From Methanocella paludicola SANAE (lineage in GTDB: Archaea; Halobacteriota; Methanocellia; Methanocellales; Methanocellaceae): a stretch of 64,000 nucleotides of DNA. How positions within the stretch are numbered: position 1 is the stretch's first letter; each line of letters opens with the position of its first letter. The notes beneath the pieces were generated by a model. The model was not told the origin of the DNA. It saw nothing but the letters and a program-made list of their open reading frames with translations, and made no database searches. Both the position numbers and the translations under genes were made by a program. Positions 37,239 to 45,848 of this stretch are shown here, piece after piece. Where the stretch lies: positions 1,178,001-1,242,000 of the forward strand of contig NC_013665.1 of NCBI RefSeq assembly GCF_000011005.1. The letters run 5' to 3'.

Positions 37239-37784
37239 TCGTCTACCCCGTTACCTATAAAATAATAAGAATAAACCATATTAAATACTTTTTTCTATTA
37301 CTTTGATTTTCAATATATTTATTGGAATTAAAAACAATGGATCTTGTGCATTTTTGGGATCGTAATTGTTGTAGCTGATCCCCATGCTCTTTTACATTAT
37401 GCGGTCGTTGAGTGTCCTCAACCACAGGGGCACGAAGAGCGCAGAGTTCACAGAGATTTCTTATAGATGGAGACTCAGAGGGCACGGGGGACGGGTTTAT
37501 AATATGCCTGGGGCACAGAGTTGAAGGAGGCATAGCTGACGATAAACCGGTCCAGGTGGAAAACTGTTATCAAATAATCATGTGGTAATTGTTTATTCGT
37601 CAACCGTGCCCCAATAAACTCTGTGCCCCGGGTAAGCCAATAAACCGGGCTCTGTGCTCTCCGTGGCCTCAAATTATTAAAAAATAACTCTGTCCGTACT
37701 TCCGAGGTTGTTGTGTAATTGGTTGTGGTGGTAGAATAAGTTCTAGTATTTAAAGGTGGGGGTGTAAGGGGTTTTTTGGTTAGA
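37239..37784. other. Intergenic region with half of a palindromic element and the IS left end
   Basis: About 545 bases without a gene. The first 150 bases are AT-rich. From 37405 on it is the left part of a long palindrome rich in CACAGAG/CACGAAG units, interrupted at 37694 by the insertion sequence. Confidence 0.65.
37405..37693. repeat. Long palindromic element, left part, split by the IS
   Basis: TCGTTGAGTG.CCTCAACCACAGGGGCAC at the left end is the reverse complement of the sequence to the right of the IS (39086-39130). Within the left part, GGGGCACAGAGTT (37510-37522) pairs with AAACTCTGTGCCCC (37616-37629), near the symmetry centre. The rest of the arms match with many CACAGAG/CACGGAG units. 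Once the IS and one target copy are removed the whole is about 330-340 bases long. Confidence 0.75.
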
Positions 37785-39080
37785 ATGAAAACTCCTTACA
37801 GTCCCCGTGTTTGTAGCGTTAGGCATGTTGATATAAATCTTTTCGCCCGCAGGTTTGCTGAATGGTTTGATTTTCCCCGTAATAGGGAGTATGCGAGGTG
37901 TCTTGCTAACGCATCCGTGAGAAGGACGAGCCTTGAGTCCGTGTATGATAATTACGGGGGGCTGCCTCCTGACAGTTTCTTCCTCTCTTTCAAGTACCCT
38001 GTAGAGACGGTGATATCGGCGATGGACTGGTTTTTCGAGTGTCAGGCCGGTTTATTGGACTTGCATGGCTGCACGGTCGCCATCGATCTGAACGATGTGG
38101 AGTACTGGGGCAGGGTGGACGAGTACGTGCACCCTAAAAAAGGCCTGACAAAGAACACGTACGTCCTCCGGTACGCCGTGGCCTCCATGGTGGACGAGAA
38201 ACGCAAGCTCGCCCTGGCATGCATGCCCATCAGCACGAACGATAAACTCGTGGACATCGTCAGGATCCTCCTGGAAAAGGCTATGAGCCACGTCCTGGTT
38301 GACGTCGTCCTCTTTGACCGGGGATTCTACAACGCCACCCTTCTTAAAACGGTGGAGGAGATGGGCGTGGATTACGTGATTCCTCTCAGGAAAAGCAAGG
38401 GGACAGACAGGGTCTGGGAGGAGTCAAAAAAGAATGGGGAATGCAAACTACGGCACACCGTAAAAGGCGAAACAGACCAGATTAGCGCATGGCTGTACCT
38501 GGACGAGAAAAAGAAAGAGAACAAAGAGGAGGTGGATAGAAAAGAAACAGGCAAAAGAAAGGGGCAGAACAAGAACAAGAACAAGAACAGGAAGAAGAGG
38601 AAAGAAAGGGAGTACGTGGGAGTGATCAGCAATATGGACGTACGTCCCGAACTGGTGGAGGATTTCATGGACTGGTACTTCGTAAGGAACAACGTGGAGA
38701 CCGGTTTCAAAGAGAAGAACCAATACAAGATACGGACATGCAGCACCGACAAGGCCTATCGGTTCCTTATCTATTGCATTAGCCTCTACCTCATGAACCT
38801 CGTGCAAGTGGTAAGGATTGTTAACAACACCTTTTTCAGGAACGATGAGATGAAAAAACTCGTAATACTGCTGCTCATACTTGACAAACCGCTGGTAGGA
38901 GAACATAGGCTCTCAAGAACCCTGATAGTGATTGCCTAGCGACAACCGGATAGCCCAGGCTATCCTAAAACACAGAAAAAACCCATACAAACAGCTAATT
39001 TTAACATAAACATCCAATAAAACCCATAACCACACAACCGCCAGAAAAACAACCCAAAAAAGACCACATCGGAAGTACGG
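37694..39080 (+). mobile_element. Intact insertion sequence (IS4/ISH3-like), 1387 bp
   Basis: The terminal inverted repeats are CCGTACTTCCGA (37694-37705) and TCGGAAGTACGG (39069-39080), perfect over 12 bases. They are flanked by a 5-base direct repeat TCTGT (37689-37693 and 39081-39085), the target-site duplication. One full-length DDE transposase gene occupies the interior. Perfect ends, an intact duplication and an undamaged gene point to recent insertion. Confidence 0.9.
37785..38939 (+). CDS. DDE transposase (IS4/ISH3-like)
   Basis: A 384-residue transposase. The catalytic acidic residues are likely the Asp in TVAIDLNDVEYWG (near 101), the Asp in VDVVLFDRGFYN (near 175) and the Glu in NNVETGFKEKNQYKIRT. 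RFLIYCISLYLMN follows, as in DDE_Tnp_1 proteins. A lysine-rich insertion (residues ~245-280, KRKGQNKNKNKNRKKRKERE) lies between the second Asp and the Glu. ATG at 37785 is chosen; a TTG nine bases earlier is also in frame. The IS size, 12-bp ends and 5-bp duplication fit the archaeal ISH3 group. Confidence 0.88.
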   Translation: MKTPYSPRVCSVRHVDINLFARRFAEWFDFPRNREYARCLANASVRRTSLESVYDNYGGLPPDSFFLSFKYPVETVISAMDWFFECQAGLLDLHGCTVAIDLNDVEYWGRVDEYVHPKKGLTKNTYVLRYAVASMVDEKRKLALACMPISTNDKLVDIVRILLEKAMSHVLVDVVLFDRGFYNATLLKTVEEMGVDYVIPLRKSKGTDRVWEESKKNGECKLRHTVKGETDQISAWLYLDEKKKENKEEVDRKETGKRKGQNKNKNKNRKKRKEREYVGVISNMDVRPELVEDFMDWYFVRNNVETGFKEKNQYKIRTCSTDKAYRFLIYCISLYLMNLVQVVRIVNNTFFRNDEMKKLVILLLILDKPLVGEHRLSRTLIVIA

Positions 39081-39130
39081 TCTGTGAAACTCCGTGAGCT
39101 CTGTGCCCCTGTGGTTGGACCACTCAACGA
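39081..39130. repeat. Long palindromic element, right part
   Basis: After the second TCTGT copy the sequence GAAACTCCGTGAGCTCTGTGCCCCTGTGG, then CCACTCAACGA, mirrors the left end of the element at 37405-37470. The remaining ~120 bases to 39254 contain nothing recognisable. Confidence 0.7.
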
Positions 39131-39254
39131 CGGCATAACGAGAAAAGGATAAAAATGTTAATCCCAAAACCGCGGAAGAGTCAAAACAATTTAAAAAAGA
39201 ATTCGCATGAACATTAGCATCATAGCCCTCACGATATTTTGGCGGGGAATAACA

Positions 39255-39989
39255 TTACAAAACAGTATGTGGCCCTCGTGTCACCATCAGCTCTTTCACT
39301 TTTTCGTCGTACTCCGCCGCCTCGTCGTCCCTTCCGAGCCTTCGCAGCGCAGCAGCCTTATTATTTAACGTCGTGACGTCCTCGGGATTGATCTCCAGGG
39401 ACCTGTCCAGGCATTCCAGCGCCTCTGTGTACTGGTTGAGCATGGCGTAGCAGTAGCCCTTATTTGTCCATACGACGGCGACCCCGGGATTGATCCGGAG
39501 CACCTCCTCATAGCACTGGATGGCCTCGTTGTACAGGCGAATATCTGATAGCACCACGCCCTTATTGTACCAGGCCTTGGGGTAGGCCCGGTCAATCTTG
39601 ATCGCGGTCTCATAGTACTCCAGCGCTTCTTTGTATTCGCCCATGTAATAGTGGCAGTTCCCGGCGACGCTTCTCGCTTCTACATGTTTTGGGTCGATAT
39701 CGAGCGCCTCCTCCAGGTACCCCAGTGCAGCCATGAGGTTGCCGCGCTGGTAATATAAAAGACCTTTAAGGAACCAGGCATCCGGGCTTATGGGATTCTT
39801 TTCGAGGGCCTTCTCAATGCACTCCAGGGCCCGGGCGAATGAGCCCATACGGCTCAGGGCGCCAGCCTCGCATAACAGCAGGTCAGGGCTGATCTCGCCC
39901 ATGCGGTCGAAAATAGCCGCCGCTTCATCATACCGGCCGATGCTGGCGTATAGCATGCCTTTCCCGACGTCGTCCCGCATGTCCTTCAT
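39255..39989 (-). CDS. TPR-repeat protein
   Basis: A 244-residue cytosolic scaffold made of six tetratricopeptide repeats of 34 residues, each with the pattern W/A-x2-LG-x3-Y-x-AL..A..P, for example KAWYNKGVVLSDIRLYNEAIQCYEEVLRINPGV. The start ATG at 39987-39989 is divergent from the acetolactate decarboxylase gene, with both promoters in the short gap. Partners unknown. Confidence 0.9.
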   Translation of the reverse strand: MKDMRDDVGKGMLYASIGRYDEAAAIFDRMGEISPDLLLCEAGALSRMGSFARALECIEKALEKNPISPDAWFLKGLLYYQRGNLMAALGYLEEALDIDPKHVEARSVAGNCHYYMGEYKEALEYYETAIKIDRAYPKAWYNKGVVLSDIRLYNEAIQCYEEVLRINPGVAVVWTNKGYCYAMLNQYTEALECLDRSLEINPEDVTTLNNKAAALRRLGRDDEAAEYDEKVKELMVTRGPHTVL

Positions 39990-40083
39990 TAGCTATCATG
40001 AAGTGTATTTTCACGGCGGGCTTAAACCTATCGTCGTCTCTATATTTAATGACCGACAATATACATTCTCAGGAGCTCTGCAA

Positions 40084-40809
40084 ATGCAATTCCGATGGTA
40101 CCATGTGGCCGTCGCCGGCCTCGCCATACTTCTGCTCGCTGCCGCCATCCAGATGATCGGGCCTTCCGTAGACAGGGATGTTCTTTACCAGGTCTCGGCG
40201 ATGGACCTGTTCTCGAACGGCTCGTATGGCGGCATCGTGGACGCAAAGACCCTCAGATCCAACGGCGACTTCGGCATCGGCACGTTCGACGGGCTGAACG
40301 GCGAGATGATCGTGTTGAACGGTACCGTCTATCAGGCAGCGTCCGACGGCAAAGTGCACATCATGGGCGATTCGGCCACCATACCATTTGCCGACGTGAC
40401 CTTTTTCGATGCCGACGACACCGTTACTCTGGCCGGGCATTATAATTTTACATCCCTCACGACAGGCCTGGATGAAAAATTATCATCAAAGGATAAGTTT
40501 TACGCTATCCGCATCCACGGCACATTCTCCTATCTTAAACTACGCAGCCCACCTCTACAGGACGAGCCATACCCGGTATTATCAGAAGCCTTAAAGAACC
40601 AGTCGATATTCGAGATGCAAAATGTAACGGGCACCATGGTCGGCCTCTATACGCCGGCGTATGCGAAGGGAGTCGGATGGCCGGGATATCATTTCCACTT
40701 CATCTCGGATGATGGCCAGACTGGCGGGCACGTCCTGGAGCTATCGGCGAACGACATCGTTGCGGCGCTGGACGATACGCCGCGCTTCAGCATGGTACTG
40801 TCGCCTTAG
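40084..40809 (+). CDS. Alpha-acetolactate decarboxylase with N-terminal membrane/signal segment
   Basis: A 241-residue enzyme that converts acetolactate to acetoin. Family motifs are clear: VLYQVSAMDLFSNGSYGG, GDFGIGTFDGLNGEMIVLNG, GTVYQAASDGKVHIM, IPFADVTFF, HGTFSYLKLR and the zinc site YHFHF with GGHVLEL (His near 202, 204 and 216). The N-terminal VAVAGLAILLLAAAIQMIG indicates export or a membrane anchor, as in the secreted Bacillus enzyme. ATG at 40084 follows CAGGAG. Why a methanogen would place it outside is unclear; it may act on acetolactate released by itself or partners. Confidence 0.82.
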   Translation: MQFRWYHVAVAGLAILLLAAAIQMIGPSVDRDVLYQVSAMDLFSNGSYGGIVDAKTLRSNGDFGIGTFDGLNGEMIVLNGTVYQAASDGKVHIMGDSATIPFADVTFFDADDTVTLAGHYNFTSLTTGLDEKLSSKDKFYAIRIHGTFSYLKLRSPPLQDEPYPVLSEALKNQSIFEMQNVTGTMVGLYTPAYAKGVGWPGYHFHFISDDGQTGGHVLELSANDIVAALDDTPRFSMVLSP

Positions 40810-40816
40810 CATTACA

Positions 40817-41356
40817 TCAAGTACGGAATAGCTGGTCGGTCTTAAGGATCTTCGTACCGGACCTGTCCATGATCAGGTCCCAGGCCAGCCCTTCGCCGAC
40901 CCTTACCTTCCATGCCGGCTTACCCTTGTACGGGTACGGCTCTATGCTCTTGATGCTGTCGGCCGTGATCGTGTAGTTCATAGGCTTTCCGGCAATGCTA
41001 TAGTATGTTAAATTCATGCCGGTGAGCGTCCGGCTTATGTTGTCCCTTGCGGCATTATCCGGCTTAACGGGAGGCGCCAGCGCCGTCAATAGCTCTATGG
41101 CCCCCGGCAGGGACGTTATTCGATCTGACAAAATAGAACTGTCGGGGAAATTCGCCGTCGAAGCATTTATCCCGGGGCTCGCGACCTCCGCATTAGTGAA
41201 TTCTACGAGCCCGCCAATCGCTTCCATCAGCTTTCCAGTATCGCCGGCATATACCGGCCTGATGGCCGGGAACGTTAACGATACCAGGCTCGCCGAAGCG
41301 GCCGGCGAAGCAAGCAATATCGCGATAGCTAAATAAGCGATGATCTTGATCCTCAT
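40817..41356 (-). CDS. Exported protein, unknown, 179 aa
   Basis: A signal peptide (MRIKIIAYLAIAILLASPAASA) is followed by a mostly polar protein with a C-terminal beta-rich half: NLTYYSIAGKPMNYTITADSIKSIEPYPYKGKPAWKVRVGEGLAWDLIMD. That part resembles a small PepSY-like or cystatin-like fold but no family can be named. ATG at 41354-41356 preferred because it directly precedes the signal segment. Convergent with the acetolactate decarboxylase gene. Confidence 0.65.
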   Translation of the reverse strand: MRIKIIAYLAIAILLASPAASASLVSLTFPAIRPVYAGDTGKLMEAIGGLVEFTNAEVASPGINASTANFPDSSILSDRITSLPGAIELLTALAPPVKPDNAARDNISRTLTGMNLTYYSIAGKPMNYTITADSIKSIEPYPYKGKPAWKVRVGEGLAWDLIMDRSGTKILKTDQLFRT

Positions 41357-41467
41357 CTCAATACCCACGACAGGAATTAGGCTATACATGCGTAAAAGGA
41401 TTATACGGCATTATACCGGCTTTAAGCGGTATTTTTTGTTTTAAGCCGGTAAAGCCCTGATAAGAAA

Positions 41468-42157
41468 TTATTCCACGATCACCGTCAGCTTATACGCCTT
41501 ATCGTAAGTGCCATTCTCCGCCGAGCTCTTATAGCTGCCAAGTATTACCTGGGTCCCTGGCTTAACAGCCTTAATGTCCCATTCCTGGGTGACCTCGAGC
41601 TTCGACAGCCCGGAGCCGCTGAATAGCGAGCTTATCTGCTGTGGCGTATACACGCGCTCGCTGGTGATGTTCAGGCCGTCGGTGACTGTCAGGTTCCAGA
41701 TATACCCCTGATCGACTCGGGCGGGAAGCTGGAGGTGTATGGTGTCCCCGAGCTTGACCGTAATGGTGCCGCCATTACTGGACTCGCCATAGTTATCCGT
41801 CGTGGATGGCGACCAGTTCGTAAAGCTGCTTGTCGCCGGCTGCATCATCGAGCTGGATAATATATCCGAGATATTGATCGACGCTGGGAGTTGAGATTGA
41901 TAGGAGGCCGGCGTTGGCAGGAAGCTCAAGGAAGACGCAGGCTGCGTAAGCGACGGTAAAAATTGCGAGGAATTAAATGCCGACAAATACGTATCCGGCA
42001 TGCTCAGCGAAGAGTCGATAAGGCCCGCCGGGAAGCCGAAAGAAGACAGCCCCGATAAGTACGACGACAGCCCGAAACTGGCGCAGCACGCTGTAGAACA
42101 CGTCAACATAGCAGTAACGACAAAAAAGACCGCAGTAGCCCTTGCATTCATGACCAT
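41468..42157 (-). CDS. Exported protein with C-terminal chagasin-like (I42) domain
   Basis: A 229-residue exported protein. A signal segment (ARATAVFFVVTAMLTCSTACC) is followed by a Ser/Leu/Pro-rich region of ~100 residues, then a domain of about 100 residues: TITVKLGDTIHLQLPARVDQGYIWNLTV, then VTQEWDIKAVKPGTQVILGSYKS and AYKLTVIVE. This follows the chagasin inhibitor I42 pattern (GYxW, W.I.A..PG). Chagasins inhibit papain-type cysteine proteases. The start is uncertain; ATG at 42155-42157 keeps the signal peptide at the N-terminus. Confidence 0.68.
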   Translation of the reverse strand: MVMNARATAVFFVVTAMLTCSTACCASFGLSSYLSGLSSFGFPAGLIDSSLSMPDTYLSAFNSSQFLPSLTQPASSLSFLPTPASYQSQLPASINISDILSSSMMQPATSSFTNWSPSTTDNYGESSNGGTITVKLGDTIHLQLPARVDQGYIWNLTVTDGLNITSERVYTPQQISSLFSGSGLSKLEVTQEWDIKAVKPGTQVILGSYKSSAENGTYDKAYKLTVIVE

Positions 42158-42298
42158 CGTAACTAAGTTATCTCCGCCCGCATAAAAAGCAAATACGACA
42201 TAATCACATACTTTTAGCAAAATAACGGCAAATTAATTGGATTATTATTTAGCCCGCTGCCGCATGAACTATATTTAATAGTTGAGGTGAGGGTAGTC

Positions 42299-42628
42299 AT
42301 GAAAATGATAAAGCTATGTATCGCAGCGCTGCTGGCCGTCGCAGTTCTCGTCTCCACCGGGTATGCGGCCTCGGCCAGCATGTTCTCGTTCCCTTCGTTA
42401 TCGATAGGCAGCATGGGATTCGGCCAGATCTCAGCGTCGGACATTGGTAGTAAGCCGATCATATTCGCGCCGAGCAACGCGGACCTTTTCTCCGGAAACT
42501 TCCTGGGAACGCATGTTAAGCCTAAGCTGACAGTGAATAACTGGACGTCGAGCATGAAGACGTCGCCCGTTAACCAGATGTTCGCCCTGATGGCCAACGG
42601 CATCGGCGGCATACCGGCATACGGCTGA
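42299..42628 (+). CDS. Small exported Met/Ser-rich protein
   Basis: A 109-residue protein with signal peptide (MKMIKLCIAALLAVAVLVSTGYAASA) and a mature part of repeated hydrophobic and Ser residues (SMFSFPSLSIGSMGFGQIS, then KPIIFAPSNADLF). ATG at 42299 follows GAGGTGAGGGT. No family recognised. It stands divergent from the chagasin-like gene and, like it, has a mature N-terminus with Phe/Pro/Ser repeats, so the two may be functionally linked. Confidence 0.62.
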   Translation: MKMIKLCIAALLAVAVLVSTGYAASASMFSFPSLSIGSMGFGQISASDIGSKPIIFAPSNADLFSGNFLGTHVKPKLTVNNWTSSMKTSPVNQMFALMANGIGGIPAYG

Positions 42629-42633
42629 TCAGC

Positions 42634-43908
42634 CTATTTTTTTACCGGAATGGGTATCCTGGCAAGCGGCACGTTCGATCTTTCCTTCTCTACCCTGTAG
42701 AAAAACAGGTAATACAGGGATGCCGAGCAAACGTAGGTCACGCAGGTGACCATGAAGGGCAGCACGTAATTGGAGCCGGCCATCATGATGCCGCTCAGGT
42801 AGGCGCTCAGCGACTGGCACATGTACCACGACATGGACGTGAGGCTGCTCACCGTTGCCCGCTGCTCGTCCGATACGAGCTCCATGTTGAAGTTGTTGAT
42901 GGCCGGGTTGGCCATGTTCATTAGGGTCATACGCATGATGTAGGCGAACGCCGCCACGTAAATGTTCGTGGTGAACGCGAGCATTATGAGAAAGGGAAGG
43001 GAAGCGAGCTCAGTGAAGGCGATGGTCTTGATCTTGCCGAATCGCTCCACGATGAGAGGGATGACCATCAGGCCCACGATCATGACCATCTCGCCCATGG
43101 AATATATCAGGCCGATCTGGTCAGTCGTGGCTGACATTAAATTATGGAAATAGACGTTGAAGAAGGGAACGATCATGCCGGCGCCGATGCCGACCAGGCC
43201 GTTGATGACCATGAGCTTTTGCACGTCCCTCGAGCGTAGGGCCGAGCCCAGCACTTCGAACCTTTTTACAGGCCGGGCTTTTCTGCGTTCCTCGTTCATG
43301 CTGAGTATGGGCAGGGCCGAGAGGGCGATAATTGCCAGTGACAGGAATAGCGTATAGCGATATACCTCCGGGCTCATCGGGTCCACTCCCATCCCGGACA
43401 GTACATCGGGCAGCATGCCGCCTGCCATACAGCCAAAGATATATGCCACCTGGGAGAGCGCCGAATTCGTCGAGAACAGGTACATGCGCTCGTCGGGCTT
43501 CGAGTTCTCCATCAGGAACGGCGAGCCTGCCACCGTGTAGAAGGCCGTGCCGATGCCGTATACTGCGCTGAGCACGAGGAGCCAGTCGAGCGAAGTTACG
43601 GTATATAGCAGTAACAGCGCCGATGACGTGACGATGATGGAAAATAACAGCGTGTATTTGCGGCCCAGCCTGTCGCAGAGCGAAGCGGCAGGCACGGCTG
43701 CCAGGCCCGTCGAGATGAAGACGATGGAGAGCATGAGCCCGAGCATGTCTTCCCTGATCCCCAGCCTCAGGATGTATAGATTAAATATGACGCCGTAAAT
43801 GCCGAGGTGTACGGACAGTAAAAAATAGTACGCCAGGTATGATCGGGCGTTGTGGCTGAATTGCCCCGCCCTGCTAAGATATTCCCCTAGCGCTTTGATA
43901 CCCGGCAC
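42634..43908 (-). CDS. Major facilitator superfamily transporter
   Basis: A 424-residue twelve-span transporter. The MFS signature GLAAVPAASLCDRLGRKYTLL lies near the second and third helices, and an equivalent region occurs in the second half. Central loop is basic (NEERRKARPVKR). The GTG at 43906-43908 is chosen because the open frame upstream of it runs antiparallel through ABC permease sequence; no strong ribosome site is visible. It follows the ABC permease by 26 bases on the same strand. Substrate not predictable. Confidence 0.85.
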   Translation of the reverse strand: MPGIKALGEYLSRAGQFSHNARSYLAYYFLLSVHLGIYGVIFNLYILRLGIREDMLGLMLSIVFISTGLAAVPAASLCDRLGRKYTLLFSIIVTSSALLLLYTVTSLDWLLVLSAVYGIGTAFYTVAGSPFLMENSKPDERMYLFSTNSALSQVAYIFGCMAGGMLPDVLSGMGVDPMSPEVYRYTLFLSLAIIALSALPILSMNEERRKARPVKRFEVLGSALRSRDVQKLMVINGLVGIGAGMIVPFFNVYFHNLMSATTDQIGLIYSMGEMVMIVGLMVIPLIVERFGKIKTIAFTELASLPFLIMLAFTTNIYVAAFAYIMRMTLMNMANPAINNFNMELVSDEQRATVSSLTSMSWYMCQSLSAYLSGIMMAGSNYVLPFMVTCVTYVCSASLYYLFFYRVEKERSNVPLARIPIPVKK

Positions 43909-43934
43909 GTTCGCACGCTCGTTTTTATTATTGC

Positions 43935-44795
43935 TTAGATGTCCTGCCTCTTGAACAGCCCGTCGGCCGCCAGGAGGAGTATGCCCGTAAATAGCAGCAG
44001 GATGACGACGTTTGCCCATAACGGCATGCCGACCTTGTCCGCCGTGCCCGCGAGCAGGGGGCTGACGATATCGTGGCTGATCGGGTCGATCCATATCAAT
44101 AATTTCGCGTAGAGCGGGTACTGAGCGAACGAATCTCCAAGGATGATCGTCCCCCCGTTCATCAGGGAAAGGTAGCCGATAAGATTGCCTATCGTGTTGG
44201 AGAAGTACAGCGCGACCCACGCGACGATGCCGCCGAGGATGGATATGAGCGGGTTTTTGGTCACCGTCGATATCAGTATGCCCAGGGCCACATAAACGCC
44301 GAACAGGATGACCATGAATACGATGACCATGGCGGCATTCAATAGGTCCGTGCCGGACGGCACAACGCCCGCGACGACCGCCGTCAGCACGTATGCGATG
44401 ATCGAGCCTGCCCCGTAGAAGAACGATACTACTCCTAAGCAGCCTATGAACTTACCCAGGATGACCGTGCTCCGCTCCACGGGCTTAGACAACAGCTGAT
44501 AAATGGTCCGGTCCTTCCTCTCCGCAGATATCGTGTCGGCCGTAATGATGACCGCCAGAAGTACCAGGATAATATTAAGGTAGTCCATAGTGCTCAGGAC
44601 CTGAGAAGGCATAAAGTCCGACATCAGCCCCATGCTCTTCATATAGTTCAGGCTCATGATCGTGATGCCCAGGATGGCGAGCGCCATTACCGCGTAAAGA
44701 ACCCCGACTAAGATAAACCGTTTGGATTTTAAGTAGTCCCGGAATTCTTTGGAGGCGATGATAAGTATATCATTCATTTGTCCCTGTGCTGCCAT
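43935..44795 (-). CDS. ABC-2 type exporter permease
   Basis: A 286-residue membrane protein with six predicted spans. It carries the ABC-2 cytoplasmic motif SAERKDRTIYQLLSKPVERSTVILGKFIG. ATG at 44793-44795 follows GGAGGGCTG, and the gene starts two bases after the ATPase gene. Same family as the 375-residue permease near 10.3 kb (FRDYLKSKRFIL vs FKDYLTSKRFLL near the N-terminus). Confidence 0.9.
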   Translation of the reverse strand: MAAQGQMNDILIIASKEFRDYLKSKRFILVGVLYAVMALAILGITIMSLNYMKSMGLMSDFMPSQVLSTMDYLNIILVLLAVIITADTISAERKDRTIYQLLSKPVERSTVILGKFIGCLGVVSFFYGAGSIIAYVLTAVVAGVVPSGTDLLNAAMVIVFMVILFGVYVALGILISTVTKNPLISILGGIVAWVALYFSNTIGNLIGYLSLMNGGTIILGDSFAQYPLYAKLLIWIDPISHDIVSPLLAGTADKVGMPLWANVVILLLFTGILLLAADGLFKRQDI

Positions 44796-44797
44796 GC

Positions 44798-45730
44798 TCA
44801 GCCCTCCACGTTGCCCTCGGCGGTCACTTTAAGGAATGCGTCCTCGAGAGTGGGCATCTTTTCCCGTATGCCGCGGACCCGGCATCCGGCATTGACCAGG
44901 GCGATGTTGATATCCTCGGCCAGCGCCGGGCTCTCGACCGTCACGTCGATGAAGCCGTTATTGCGAGTCACTCCGCCGACTCCCTTGATCTTTTTCACCA
45001 GGTCGAGATGGGCGTCCTCGAACCTCGGGGCCATTATCTCGATGACGGGCATGTTCCCTTCGGTGCTCCTGAGGAACTCCTCGATGGGCCGCTCGACGAT
45101 GAGCCTGCCCTTCTTCACGATGCCGACCACGTCACTGATGTCCTGCACCTCGTGAAGGATGTGGGATGATAAGAAAATGGTGACGTTCTCGCTTTTCAGC
45201 TTTTTGATGACTTCACGGATGTCATGGGAGCCCTGCGGGTCGAGGCCCGTCGTGGGCTCGTCCAGGATGAGAAGCTTCGGGCTGCCCAGTAATGCCACGG
45301 CGATCCCGAGGCGCTGGCGCATGCCATGAGAATAAGTTCCCACCCGGTCGTTGCCCCGGCCTTCGAGCCCTACTGTCTTCAGCAGTTCCACGATACGGCC
45401 GTCCAGCTCCTCTACGCCGATGAGCCTGCCGAAATATTCGAGGTTGCCCCTGCCGCTGAGGTCGTCATAGAATGCGGGCCGCTCGGGCAGGTAGCCCGTG
45501 ATCTTTTTTATCTCAAGGTGCTGTGTCTTTGCATCTAAGCCCATGATGCTGGCCGAGCCGGCCGTGGGCCTGATGAATCCCATGAGCATGTTGATAGTGG
45601 TGGATTTTCCCGCGCCGTTGGGGCCCAGGAATCCGTACACGATCCCCGGCTTGACCGTGAGGTCGAGGTCCTTAACTGCGACGAGGTTGCCGTAGTCCTT
45701 GGTTAAGCCATGCGTCTCTATCGCGTTCAT
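44798..45730 (-). CDS. ABC exporter ATP-binding protein
   Basis: A 310-residue ATPase for the adjacent permease. Walker A GPNGAGKST near residue 38, signature YSHGMRQRLGIAVALL, Walker B LLILDEPTTGLDPQ, and SSHILHEVQDIS. It also has a C-terminal domain of about 90 residues. First gene of a likely three-gene operon ATPase-permease-MFS. An AT-rich region with TATA-like sequence precedes it. Confidence 0.92.
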   Translation of the reverse strand: MNAIETHGLTKDYGNLVAVKDLDLTVKPGIVYGFLGPNGAGKSTTINMLMGFIRPTAGSASIMGLDAKTQHLEIKKITGYLPERPAFYDDLSGRGNLEYFGRLIGVEELDGRIVELLKTVGLEGRGNDRVGTYSHGMRQRLGIAVALLGSPKLLILDEPTTGLDPQGSHDIREVIKKLKSENVTIFLSSHILHEVQDISDVVGIVKKGRLIVERPIEEFLRSTEGNMPVIEIMAPRFEDAHLDLVKKIKGVGGVTRNNGFIDVTVESPALAEDINIALVNAGCRVRGIREKMPTLEDAFLKVTAEGNVEG

Positions 45731-45848
45731 ATATTGGCCTTCGTTGAATTTATGTCATTACATCAGGCGTTTCGAATATAAATAGTCATGTAGTTTGGCA
45801 TAGGCTCAAAGAAGTATTTTGGGCATCTGGGCCGATGCCCGTAAACTT

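Noticed and set aside
43909-44220. Extended N-terminus of the MFS transporter gene
   Set aside because: The upstream extension of the frame overlaps the end of the ABC permease gene on the same strand in another frame and reads as arginine/proline-rich nonsense; the GTG at 43908 fits the first membrane helix.
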